A stretch of DNA of 32,826 nucleotides from Reyranella soli (lineage in GTDB: Bacteria; Pseudomonadota; Alphaproteobacteria; Reyranellales; Reyranellaceae), in assembly GCF_007992495.1 (NCBI RefSeq), contig NZ_BKAJ01000149.1, positions 1 to 32,826 of the forward strand, read 5' to 3'. This document shows positions 1 through 7,793 of the stretch, one piece after another. How positions within the stretch are numbered: the stretch's first letter is position 1; each line of letters opens with the position of its first letter. The notes under the pieces are model-generated. The model was given only the letters and a program-made list of their open reading frames with translations, made no database searches and was not told the DNA's origin. A program made the position numbers and the translations under genes.

Positions 1-55
1 CTGGCAATCCCACTCACCGACCCTCGCCAACCGTCATGATCACTTTGCAGAGCTA

Positions 56-970
56 CTAGCTTGAATGATCTAGATACGCCGCGCGATGCCGGCGAACGTA
101 GTCGAGATGAGGCCACTTACGACGGTCGTCAGGTAGACGGATGCGCTCACGCTGTTTCTCGAACAGCATCTGCAGTTCGACTGGAACCCTGTTGTGGGAC
201 ACGAGCAGACCGTAATCGTCGGTCAACGAAATCAGGTGTCGATCAAACAGCCAGTGAGCCGTCGCCGACAAAGCGAGACCATTCTGCACGACGTCTGGCC
301 CACCTTGGACAACTGGCCAGATATGAGCCGCCTGAGCCTCGGACTTACCGCCGCCGTTGATCATCCGTAAGCGGGTAACGGCGCATGTGTTCTCATAAGC
401 CTCGCAGACGTGGCGGCGGAAGTTAGCATCGCGCACTTTCCGATTCATGAGGATCTGAACGATACGTCTTTCCTGCTCTTCCGCGGGGGCATTCACGAGA
501 GCCAGCGTCTCGGACGAAGCGTGCGTGGGATCGAGTTCAAGTTTCACGGCATTGGCCGGATCCAGAGTCTCCTGGAGGCCGGCTCTAACGATGTCGGAAA
601 ATTCCATATTGTGGATCGTGCGGACGGACTTTCCCTGCAAAGTCCGTCCGAGGCTCCGCCTTTCGACGAGTTCCAACTGGCGTTCGTAGAAGCCGCCGGG
701 GCGAGCTAACGGTACGACTTTGTCGAACTCCAGAAAGTCCGACATACGAGCATAGGAGTGTGTCCGATCGGCCGGATCAGGTTCGATATACACCACCCGC
801 GCGCAAGCAAAGTACCCGACCGGTCCGCCACCGCGACGCGGAGCGCGATAGACGATCCAGTCTCCGACCGTCTGTCGCGCCTCCTCCAGATACTGATTGG
901 GAAAATGGTATCTGGTCTGGATCTCGTCGTCGTAGACCGTGCCCGGTCTTGCGTCGAAGATCCCTTTCAT
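56..970 (-). CDS. HNH endonuclease, predicted restriction type
   Basis: A 304-residue protein that probably cuts DNA. The C-terminal third carries the HNH signature: His216 in AAHIWP, Asn230 in QNGLAL and His239 in ATAHWLFD, as in the predicted restriction endonucleases of COG3440. The N-terminal half (about residues 20-90, with GDWIVYRAPRR and GYFACARVV) looks like a small beta-rich domain. In such nucleases this position often holds a DNA-reading module, but that is inference. ATG at 970 is chosen; a GTG lies directly before it at 973, and neither has a good ribosome binding site. The gene starts 14 bases after the stop of the 985-1566 gene on the same strand. No methyltransferase or specificity subunit is nearby. 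The two 60-base lines I counted are 55-58 percent GC, poorer than most of the window, which suggests recent acquisition. The target sequence is unknown. Confidence 0.85.
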   Translation of the reverse strand: MKGIFDARPGTVYDDEIQTRYHFPNQYLEEARQTVGDWIVYRAPRRGGGPVGYFACARVVYIEPDPADRTHSYARMSDFLEFDKVVPLARPGGFYERQLELVERRSLGRTLQGKSVRTIHNMEFSDIVRAGLQETLDPANAVKLELDPTHASSETLALVNAPAEEQERRIVQILMNRKVRDANFRRHVCEAYENTCAVTRLRMINGGGKSEAQAAHIWPVVQGGPDVVQNGLALSATAHWLFDRHLISLTDDYGLLVSHNRVPVELQMLFEKQRERIRLPDDRRKWPHLDYVRRHRAAYLDHSS

Positions 971-984
971 CACTCAGCGGACGC

Positions 985-1566
985 CTAGCGCGCTTCTGTC
1001 CAGCTCTCCGAGAACGCCAGCGCGCAGGTGCTGAAAGGCCGGCCTTCACGGTCGCGCTTCCACGGCGTGCCGCGCGCCTGGTTGCCGTTGATGGTGAGGC
1101 GCGCACCAAGCGCCGGCACCAGCACGGTGCAGACGCCGTATTGCCGGTTCTGCGGCGGCTGGTTGGGCTCGGTGTGGATCAGCAGCGGCTCGCCGATGTC
1201 GTACCAGGTCATGGCGACGTCGGCGTCGTGCGCCTTGATGTGCTCGGTCCAGAAGTAGCGCGGATCGCCCGACTTCGAGAAAGTCGCGTCGGTCACCGGG
1301 ATCGTCGTGTCCTTCAGCTCGGCATTGAGCATGCCCTGCACGGTCTGCTGCAGCCAGCGCGCCATGGCGATGTTGTCGGAATAGATCCGCCAATGGCCAT
1401 GCGTCAGCTCGCTCTTGACGTAGAGCACGTGTCCCGGCCCGGCCGGACAGAACAGGATCCGCCAGTAGCTGGCGTCGGTCGAATTGGGATCACCGTCCTT
1501 TTCGCTGAGGCGAATGAACGGGTTCTCCCCGGTCAGGATCAAACGATGCGGATCTGCGACAGGCAT
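985..1566 (-). CDS. hypothetical protein, 193 aa
   Basis: I do not recognise this family. ATG at 1566 is chosen because GGAAGGGGAG precedes it at good spacing; the frame stays open upstream to 1680 but that part has no ribosome binding site. The product has no signal peptide or membrane segment and is rich in aromatic residues (ASYWRILFCPAG, HGHWRIYSDNIAMARWLQ, DPRYFWTEHIKAHDADVAMTWYDIGEP). This suggests a compact soluble alpha/beta protein. The C-terminal part (VLVPALGARLTINGNQARG) looks beta-rich. It sits just upstream of the HNH gene on the same strand, so the two may be co-transcribed, but its base composition resembles the rest of the window more than the HNH gene does. Function unknown. 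Confidence 0.7.
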   Translation of the reverse strand: MPVADPHRLILTGENPFIRLSEKDGDPNSTDASYWRILFCPAGPGHVLYVKSELTHGHWRIYSDNIAMARWLQQTVQGMLNAELKDTTIPVTDATFSKSGDPRYFWTEHIKAHDADVAMTWYDIGEPLLIHTEPNQPPQNRQYGVCTVLVPALGARLTINGNQARGTPWKRDREGRPFSTCALAFSESWTEAR

Positions 1567-1649
1567 TTCTACTCCCCTTCCGGAACCGGCCGACACGAGT
1601 CGACGTTTTCCACAGTTGCAGGCGCAGAGCCTAGCAGGAGGCCGCAAAA

Positions 1650-3995
1650 ATGCGCGAATTGTTTCGTGGCGTCGCCGCAATCGCGGCAGGGCTACTCGGA
1701 GCGACCATCGCCTGGTCCAGCGCCATGGCCCAGGGTGAACCGCCTGGCCGGGTGGGGCGTCTCGCCTTCATCAACGGCACGGTTTCCTTCCATGACGACG
1801 TGCAGAGCGGCTGGACGCAGGCCGTCGTCAATACGCCGCTGACCACCGGCGACGCCCTGTGGACGGAACCCAACGCCCGCAGCGAGGTCTCGCTCGCCGG
1901 CACACGCATCCGCATGGAAGGCGCCACCGAGCTCGACGTGCTGGCGCTCGACGATAGCCAGACTCGCCTGCAGCTCGGACAGGGGCGCATCGACGTGAAG
2001 TCGTTCGCGATGGACGCCAACCAGCCCTACGAGATCGCCACGCCGCGCGGCACCATCAAGCTGCTGCAGCAGGGCGACTATTATGTCGAGGCAGGCTCGA
2101 CCCAGGATCCGACACGGCTCGGCGTGCGTTCCGGTGCGGCGCAGATCCAGGGCCTGAACGGCCAGGTCCTCGCGGTGCGGCCCAACGAGGTCGCCGAAGT
2201 GACCGGCGACGGCAGCACCATGCAGCTTCGCACCATCCAGGCCGCGCCTCCTGCGCCGCCGCCCTATTGGGCGAGCCGTGATCGCCAGGTCGCCTACGAC
2301 CCGCCGCAGTACCTGTCGGCAGGCATGACCGGCTACGAAGACCTCAACGCCTACGGTGACTGGATCAGCGACGGCAGCTACGGCCAAGTCTGGGCGCCGC
2401 GCGCGGTGCCGGCCGGCTGGGCGCCGTACCGAACCGGCCACTGGTCCTACGTACAGCCGTGGGGCTGGACCTGGATCGACGAACAGCCGTGGGGTTTCGC
2501 GCCCTACCATTACGGCCGGTGGGCCAATGCCGGCAATCGCTGGGTCTGGGTGCCGCCGCAGCGCGACGTGCGTCCGGTCTATGCGCCAGCGCTGGTCGCC
2601 TTCGTGGGCGGCGTCGAACTCGCCGTGACGCTCGGCAACCAGAGCGCCGCGCCGGTCGGCTGGTTCCCGCTGGGACCGCGCGAGGTCTACGTGCCGTCCT
2701 ACACGACCGATCGCGACTATTACTTGCGCCTCAACCGGACGGCGCGCGTCGAGGATCGCATCCTCGAGGACCGCTGGCAGCGCGCACAACGCCACGAGGC
2801 CTTCGTCGCCGGCCAGAACTCGGTGCTGATGAACCAGCGGTTCGCCACGGTCGTGCCGACCTCGGCCTTCGTGGGGTCGCAACCGGTCATGCGCTCCGCC
2901 CTTCGGGTGCAGCCGCAGGCGCTCGCCCGCGCTCCGGTCGCGCCCGTCGCCGCACCGCCCGCGCCGACGGCGTCCGTGGTCGCCGCCTCCTCGCCGAATG
3001 CCGCACCAGCGACGGTGACGCCTGCCGCGCCACAGGCCGCGACGCCACCTGCAACCCCCCAGGCCAGAGCTGCAGCCGCCCCCACGCCGCGGCCGGTCGA
3101 CCCCAAGGCCGAAGCCGCCGCCAAGGCGAATGCCGAAGCGGCGCTGAAGACGGGCAACGTCGCGGTCGCCAAGACCGCCGTCGCAGACATGCCGACCCTT
3201 GCCAGGCCCGGTTCCCTCCAGACGACCGCCGCGCCTGGTCCGAAGGTCGCGTCCGCGCAGCCCAAGGCTGCGACGGACGACAAGAACCGGCAGATTGCCC
3301 CTACGCTCGTGCCGCGGCAGGGCGCGGCACCGCCGACGCTCAAGGGCAACGTGACGGCGGCGCCTGCATCGGCGGAACCGGCCAAGCCCGGCGAGTTGCC
3401 CAAGCAGCAGCAGGCGACCCCTCAGCCTCAGGCCGCGCCACAAGCGAGGCCGGAGGCGCCACGGCAGCAACAGGCCACGCCGCCGCTGCCGGCACCGCAG
3501 CAGGCCAGGCCCGCTGAGCCCGCGAAGCCCCAGGCCGCGCCGCAACCGCAGGCGAAGCCGGTCGAGGCTCCACGGCAGCAGGCTGCGCCTCAGCAGCAGG
3601 CGCCGCAGACACCGCAGGCTCAGCAGCCGCGCCCCGAACCGCCGAAGCAGCCGCAGGCGGCCCCGCCACCGCAGCGTCCGGCGCCTCAGCAGCAGGAGGG
3701 CCATGCCGCGCCGCAGCGTCCGCAGCCTGCGCCGCAGCAAGTCCAGCCTCAGCAACAGGCGGCAACGCCGCCACGACCTCAGCCGGCTTCGCAGCAGCAA
3801 GCGGCACCGCAACAGCACCAAGCGCCGCAGCCGCAGCCGCAGCCCCAGCCCCAGCCGCAGCGCCAGGCGGCGCCCCAGCCCCAGCCTCAGCCTCAACAGC
3901 AGCATCAGGCCGCGCCTCAGCCGCAGCAGGCGCAGCCTCAGCAGGCGCAGACGCCGAAGCCTCAGGGCAACGACAAGAAGGACGACAAGAAGTAA
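1650..3995 (+). CDS. exported FecR-domain / DUF6600 protein with Gln-Pro-Ala-rich tail
   Basis: A 781-residue secreted or envelope protein. Residues 1-27 are a signal peptide with a likely cut after AMA. Residues 35-190 form a FecR-type domain (VGRLAFINGTVSFH, TTGDALWTEPNARSEVSL, YEIATPRGTIKL, VRPNEVAEV). In this setting the domain is a beta-sandwich and need not mean iron signalling. Residues 229-310 match the Trp/Tyr-rich DUF6600 pattern (YEDLNAYGDW, VPAGWAPYRTGHW, PWGFAPYHYGRW). From about residue 420 the sequence becomes Ala/Pro-rich and then almost pure Gln/Pro/Ala, ending in the basic GNDKKDDKK. The start ATG follows AGGAGG. A hairpin terminator lies 70 bases after the stop, so the gene is probably monocistronic. 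The tail may span the cell wall or act as a flexible tether; that is inference. No FecI sigma factor or FecA receptor is adjacent. Confidence 0.85.
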   Translation: MRELFRGVAAIAAGLLGATIAWSSAMAQGEPPGRVGRLAFINGTVSFHDDVQSGWTQAVVNTPLTTGDALWTEPNARSEVSLAGTRIRMEGATELDVLALDDSQTRLQLGQGRIDVKSFAMDANQPYEIATPRGTIKLLQQGDYYVEAGSTQDPTRLGVRSGAAQIQGLNGQVLAVRPNEVAEVTGDGSTMQLRTIQAAPPAPPPYWASRDRQVAYDPPQYLSAGMTGYEDLNAYGDWISDGSYGQVWAPRAVPAGWAPYRTGHWSYVQPWGWTWIDEQPWGFAPYHYGRWANAGNRWVWVPPQRDVRPVYAPALVAFVGGVELAVTLGNQSAAPVGWFPLGPREVYVPSYTTDRDYYLRLNRTARVEDRILEDRWQRAQRHEAFVAGQNSVLMNQRFATVVPTSAFVGSQPVMRSALRVQPQALARAPVAPVAAPPAPTASVVAASSPNAAPATVTPAAPQAATPPATPQARAAAAPTPRPVDPKAEAAAKANAEAALKTGNVAVAKTAVADMPTLARPGSLQTTAAPGPKVASAQPKAATDDKNRQIAPTLVPRQGAAPPTLKGNVTAAPASAEPAKPGELPKQQQATPQPQAAPQARPEAPRQQQATPPLPAPQQARPAEPAKPQAAPQPQAKPVEAPRQQAAPQQQAPQTPQAQQPRPEPPKQPQAAPPPQRPAPQQQEGHAAPQRPQPAPQQVQPQQQAATPPRPQPASQQQAAPQQHQAPQPQPQPQPQPQRQAAPQPQPQPQQQHQAAPQPQQAQPQQAQTPKPQGNDKKDDKK
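3400..3970 (+). repeat. low-complexity CAG/CCG-rich coding repeat
   Basis: The 3' end of the FecR/DUF6600 gene is built from short degenerate units coding for Gln-Pro, Gln-Gln-Ala and Ala-Pro-Gln. Around 3825-3870 there is a run of near-identical six-base CAGCCG/CAGCCC units encoding PQPQPQPQPQPQ. Such tracts can change length by slippage. Units stay in multiples of three, so length changes would keep the frame. Confidence 0.8.
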
Positions 3996-4065
3996 GTGAA
4001 AACGCCGCTTCAGCGCGTCAAAGCCTGCGACGAGCAAAGTGGACGGATGAACGATACTAGAGTGG

Positions 4066-4094
4066 ACGCTGCCCGAAGCGGGCAGCGTTCTTTT
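4066..4094 (+). terminator. Rho-independent terminator after the FecR/DUF6600 gene
   Basis: A perfect nine-base-pair stem (ACGCTGCCC at 4066-4074 with GGGCAGCGT at 4080-4088) closes a five-base loop and is followed by TCTTTT. It lies 70 bases past the stop at 3995 and 11 bases before the end of the convergent dehydrogenase gene. It could also help stop transcription coming from the right, although the T-tract is on the plus strand only. Confidence 0.85.
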
Positions 4095-4104
4095 GTAGAG
4101 CCAA

Positions 4105-5076
4105 CTACAGGACCTGATTGCGCAGGCTGGCTTTTTCGTCCCGCCACAGCCGGTCGAGGTTCTCGACCAGGATGTCGATCACGTTGTCTTCGTAGGCACG
4201 CGTCTCGCCCGCGGTGTGCGGCGTGACGAAGACGTTGGGCAGGGTCCAGAGCGGCGACGCGGCGGGCAGCGGCTCCTCGGCGGTGACGTCGATCGCCGCC
4301 GCCCAGATGCGGTTGTTCTTCATGGTGTCGATCAGGGCGGCCTCGTCGGCGACCTTGCCGCGCGCCACGTTGACGAACACCGACGCGGACTTCATCGCCT
4401 TGAAGGCCGCCGCGCTCATCAGGCCGGTGGTTTCGGGCGTGAGCGCGCAGGTCAGCGCTACGATGTCGGCCTGCGGCACCAGCTTCACCAGGTCGCCCAT
4501 GCCATAGATCGAATCGGCACCGTTCTCGCCCTGCGAGGGATCGCGGCGGATGCCGATCACCTTCATGCCGAACGCCTTGGCCAGCAGGGCGAGGTGGCTG
4601 CCGATGCGGCCCATGCCGACGACCAGCAGCGTCTTGCCGCCGAGCTCGTCCTCGCGCTGGCCAAGATCGCCGATCATGCCGCGCCACATCTTCTTGTGCT
4701 GATTGTCGCGCGCTTCGGGCAGGCGGCGGAAGATCGCCAGGATGAGCGCGATCGCGTGCTCGGCCACGGCCTTGGCATTGACGCCCGCCGCACTGGCGAG
4801 TCGCACGCCCTTGGCGCCGAGCTGCTCCTTGGAATACTGGTCCATACCCGAACTGATCGACTGGATGAACTTCAGCTTCGACGCATGCGGGATGAGGTCG
4901 TTCTTCCACATGCCCGACGCCACCACGATGTCGGCCTCAGCTATACGCTTCACCAGGTCGTCATAGGCCCAGACCTGGAAGCTCTTGATGCCGGTCTTGC
5001 GCTGTTCGAAACGCGCCTGCATCTGGTAGGCCGCATGCGCAAAGCAGATCGTCAGATTGTCCTTCGACGGAAACAT
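4105..5076 (-). CDS. D-2-hydroxyacid dehydrogenase, NAD-dependent
   Basis: A 323-residue cytoplasmic oxidoreductase that interconverts 2-keto acids and D-2-hydroxy acids with NAD(P)H. The dinucleotide loop GMGRIG is at residues 154-159. Catalytic Arg239 is in NVARGKV, the active-site Glu is in DVTAEEPLP (267/268) and His287 is in TPHTAG. ATG at 5076 is chosen because AGGGAG sits ten bases upstream; a TTG at 5085 would lie too close to that site. It is the last gene of the minus-strand operon 8636-4105, starting 14 bases after the stop of the ABC ATPase. Its job there may be to reduce the keto acid made by the upstream FAD enzyme. The exact substrate cannot be read from the sequence. Confidence 0.9.
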   Translation of the reverse strand: MFPSKDNLTICFAHAAYQMQARFEQRKTGIKSFQVWAYDDLVKRIAEADIVVASGMWKNDLIPHASKLKFIQSISSGMDQYSKEQLGAKGVRLASAAGVNAKAVAEHAIALILAIFRRLPEARDNQHKKMWRGMIGDLGQREDELGGKTLLVVGMGRIGSHLALLAKAFGMKVIGIRRDPSQGENGADSIYGMGDLVKLVPQADIVALTCALTPETTGLMSAAAFKAMKSASVFVNVARGKVADEAALIDTMKNNRIWAAAIDVTAEEPLPAASPLWTLPNVFVTPHTAGETRAYEDNVIDILVENLDRLWRDEKASLRNQVL

Positions 5077-5090
5077 TTGCCCCAAACTCC

Positions 5091-5858
5091 CTAAGCCTTG
5101 CGCTCTCCGATGGTGCTGTGGAAGCGCGACAGGAACGACGCCGTACGCGGGTTCTGGGGCCGGAGCAAGACCTCTTCGGCGCGGCCCTGCTCGACCACCT
5201 GGCCGGCATCCATGACAAGGACCTGGTCGGCAACATCGCGCGCGAACGCCATCTCGTGCGTGACCACGATCATTGTCGTGCCGTCCGTCGCAAGCTGCTT
5301 CATGACGTCCAACACCTCGCCCACCAGCTCTGGATCGAGCGCCGACGTCACCTCGTCGAACAGCATGATTTCCGGCGCCATCGCCATGGCGCGCGCGATG
5401 GCGACACGCTGCTGCTGGCCGCCCGACAGATTGCGCGGGAAGCGCTCGGTGAAAGCGGCCAGGCCGACCTTGGCCAAAAGATCGCGGGCGACAGTCTCGG
5501 CTTCGGCCTTTGGCATCTTCTTGACGATGACCGGACCGGACATCACGTTCTGCAGCGCCGTCATGTGCGGGAAGAGGTCGAACTGCTGGAACACCATGCC
5601 GATACGGGCACGAAAGCGCGCCAGGTCGCGACCGCGCGGCATCGAATGCTTGGACCCGAACTCGATGAGCCGATCGCCGACCTGCAGCGTACCGGCGGAC
5701 GGCTCCTCCAGGAGATTGATGCAGCGCAGGAAGGTCGACTTGCCGCAGCCCGATGGGCCGATCACCACGACGACCTGGCCGCGATCGACCTCGAGCGACA
5801 CACCGCGTACCGCCTCGACCGTGCCGTAGCTCTTGCGCAGGCCCTCCGCCTTGACCAT
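5091..5858 (-). CDS. polar amino acid ABC transporter ATP-binding protein
   Basis: A 255-residue ATPase of the GlnQ/HisP type that powers amino acid import. Visible motifs are Walker A GPSGCGKST (34-42), Q-loop FQQF (90-93), signature LSGGQQQR (144-151), Walker B LFDE (166-169) with EVTSALDPE after it, and the switch His201. ATG at 5858 is chosen; the frame is open far upstream but overlaps the permease and lacks homology there. It starts ten bases after the permease stop and belongs with the permease (5869-6540) and binding protein (7794-8636). Only one permease gene is present, so the membrane part is probably a homodimer. Confidence 0.93.
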   Translation of the reverse strand: MVKAEGLRKSYGTVEAVRGVSLEVDRGQVVVVIGPSGCGKSTFLRCINLLEEPSAGTLQVGDRLIEFGSKHSMPRGRDLARFRARIGMVFQQFDLFPHMTALQNVMSGPVIVKKMPKAEAETVARDLLAKVGLAAFTERFPRNLSGGQQQRVAIARAMAMAPEIMLFDEVTSALDPELVGEVLDVMKQLATDGTTMIVVTHEMAFARDVADQVLVMDAGQVVEQGRAEEVLLRPQNPRTASFLSRFHSTIGERKA

Positions 5859-5868
5859 CACCTCGCCG

Positions 5869-6540
5869 CTACTGGTCAACGCGCGCCTCCAGGCGGGCCG
5901 CCCACAGGGTGAGCGGATAGAGGATGACGAAATAGGCGATGGCGACGCTGGTATAGACTTCCAGCGGCCGGAAGGTGTCGGAGACGATGATCGAGCCCGT
6001 GTACATGAGGTCGGGGATCGCCACGACATAGAGCAGCGAGGTGTTCTTGAGCTGGATGATCGACTGGTTGACGAACGGCGGGATCATGCGCTTGGTGGCC
6101 TGCGGCAGGATGATGTGGCGCATCAGCTCGCCGCCGGTCATGCCCAACGCGCGCGATGCCTGCCATTGGCCCTTGTCGATTGAGATGATGCCGCCGCGGA
6201 AGATCTCGGTGGCGAAAGCGCCCATGTAGAGCGTGAGGCCGAGACCGGCGGCGAACCAATCCGGCAGCTCGACCTGCAGCACGATCGGCAGCGCGTAGTA
6301 GAACCAGACGATCTGCACCAGCAGCGGCGTGCAGCGGAAGATTTCCACGTAGTAGTGCACCGGCAGCGTCACCCAACGGCTGCGCACCAGGAGCAGCAGG
6401 CCGCAGATCACGCCGATGATCATGCCGCCGACAACAGTGCCCACGGAGTAGGCCAGCGTGACGCCGAGTCCCTTCGCCCAGAGGTGCGTGTAGCTGAGGA
6501 CGAGACCGAAGTCCCAGTTGTAGACGGCAGCGAGGGTCAT
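5869..6540 (-). CDS. polar amino acid ABC transporter permease
   Basis: A 223-residue inner-membrane protein of the HisMQ/GlnP family with about five hydrophobic segments. The EAA loop that contacts the ATPase reads EIFRGGIISIDKGQWQASRALGM. ATG at 6540 comes one base after the stop of the FAD enzyme gene, so translation is probably coupled. It is a single permease in a three-part importer, with the binding protein encoded two genes upstream and the ATPase just downstream. The unusual point is that the FAD enzyme gene lies between the binding protein and permease genes. Substrate is predicted to be an amino acid or opine-like compound, without further resolution. Confidence 0.92.
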   Translation of the reverse strand: MTLAAVYNWDFGLVLSYTHLWAKGLGVTLAYSVGTVVGGMIIGVICGLLLLVRSRWVTLPVHYYVEIFRCTPLLVQIVWFYYALPIVLQVELPDWFAAGLGLTLYMGAFATEIFRGGIISIDKGQWQASRALGMTGGELMRHIILPQATKRMIPPFVNQSIIQLKNTSLLYVVAIPDLMYTGSIIVSDTFRPLEVYTSVAIAYFVILYPLTLWAARLEARVDQ

Positions 6541-6541
6541 G

Positions 6542-7780
6542 TCAGAACCGGTCGGGACGGAACGGTGCCAGGTCCACCGTGGTCGGCTTGCCGGTCGCAA
6601 GCTCGGCAACAAGCTTGCCGGTGATACCGGCCATGGTGAGGCCGAGATGGTCGTGGCCGAAGGCGAAGAACACGTTCTTGTGGCGCGGCGAGCGGCCGAT
6701 CACCGGCTTGGAATCGGGATGCGAGGGACGTGGTCCCATCCATTTCGAGGCGGGCTCGCCCTTCAACCCCGGCACCAGCTCCTTGGCCTGCCGCGCGATC
6801 ATGTCGGCGATGCGCATGTCGGCCGGCGCGTCGGGCGCTGCGAACTCGGCAACGCCGGTGGCGCGGATGCCTTCATGCATGTGCGCCAGCGAGACGTTGC
6901 GATCGGCCGACACCAGGGCGCGGCGCAGGCCGAAGTCCTGGCCGGCGAACATCACGTGATAGCCGCGCTCGGCCTCCAGCGGCACCGACGTGCCGAGCTG
7001 CTTGGCAAGCGGCCGCGACCAGACACCGGCCGCCAGCACGACGATCTCGACGTCAAGCAGGCCGCGATCGGTGACGATTTTGGTCGGCCCGTCACCGCCG
7101 ATCTCGAAGCCCCGCACCTCGGCGTTGACGATCTCGCCACCACGGCGGACGAAGTCCTTCGCCAGCGAATCGCACAGCCGCCACGGATCGATGGTCCGGT
7201 TGACGTCGGGCAACGACACCGCCTTGATGATCCTGGTCGAAAGCGCGGGCTCCATCTGCCGCGCCTCATTGCCGTCTAGGATGTCCATGTGCACGCCGTT
7301 CCGGCGCCGCAGGTCGAGGGCGTAGGCGGCGTTCTGGAACGTCTCCTCGCTCTCGAAGAGCATCATCAGGCCGTCATCCTTCACCCACTGCTTGGCGTCG
7401 GCCCCTTCGATCAGCGGCGCGTAGCCCGCGTGCGTATGGACCAGCAGCGAGTTGCGCGCGGCGGCGATCTCCTCGACGCGCGATGGCCGCGCCGCCGCGA
7501 TGAAGCGCAGGAACCAGGGCAGCGCGCTCGGCACGTGACTCCAACGCAGCTTCAGCGGCGAGCTGGAGTCGAACAGCATCTTCGGCACCTTCTTCAGCAC
7601 GCCCGGCATGGCGAAGGGCACGCAGGACGCGGTGCCAAAGCTGCCGGAGTTGCCGAAGGAGGCTTTCATGCCGGGCTCGCCCTTCTCGACGAGCCGGACC
7701 TTGAAGCCTTCGCGCTGCAGGTGAAGCGCGCAACAGACGCCGACGATGCCGGCGCCTATCACGGTGACGGACTTGGCCAT
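6542..7780 (-). CDS. FAD-dependent D-amino acid dehydrogenase-like oxidoreductase
   Basis: A 412-residue flavoprotein of the DAO family, closest in layout to DadA. The N-terminal FAD loop is GAGIVG (8-13) followed by a Glu at the end of strand two (VRLVEKGEPGMKASFGNSG). The C-terminal FAD part is KPVIGRSPRHKNVFFAFGHDHLGLTMAG. Family members oxidise D-amino acids, sarcosine-like secondary amines or opines to 2-keto acids. It lies 13 bases after the binding protein stop and one base before the permease, so it is integral to the uptake operon and probably acts on the imported solute. Opine oxidase or hydroxyproline oxidase activity is possible; hydroxyproline epimerase genes are not seen here. 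Confidence 0.88.
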   Translation of the reverse strand: MAKSVTVIGAGIVGVCCALHLQREGFKVRLVEKGEPGMKASFGNSGSFGTASCVPFAMPGVLKKVPKMLFDSSSPLKLRWSHVPSALPWFLRFIAAARPSRVEEIAAARNSLLVHTHAGYAPLIEGADAKQWVKDDGLMMLFESEETFQNAAYALDLRRRNGVHMDILDGNEARQMEPALSTRIIKAVSLPDVNRTIDPWRLCDSLAKDFVRRGGEIVNAEVRGFEIGGDGPTKIVTDRGLLDVEIVVLAAGVWSRPLAKQLGTSVPLEAERGYHVMFAGQDFGLRRALVSADRNVSLAHMHEGIRATGVAEFAAPDAPADMRIADMIARQAKELVPGLKGEPASKWMGPRPSHPDSKPVIGRSPRHKNVFFAFGHDHLGLTMAGITGKLVAELATGKPTTVDLAPFRPDRF

Positions 7781-7793
7781 CAGATCGGGGCCA

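Noticed and set aside
3400..3970. Tandem short repeats as a possible CRISPR or satellite array
   Set aside because: The units stay in frame, vary by codon and encode a Gln/Pro/Ala tail; there are no conserved spacers or direct repeats of CRISPR length.
1692..4037. A 781-codon open frame on the minus strand opposite the FecR/DUF6600 gene
   Set aside because: It is almost entirely Arg/Leu with no domain pattern and arises because the plus-strand gene is GC-rich and repetitive. The equal length is chance.
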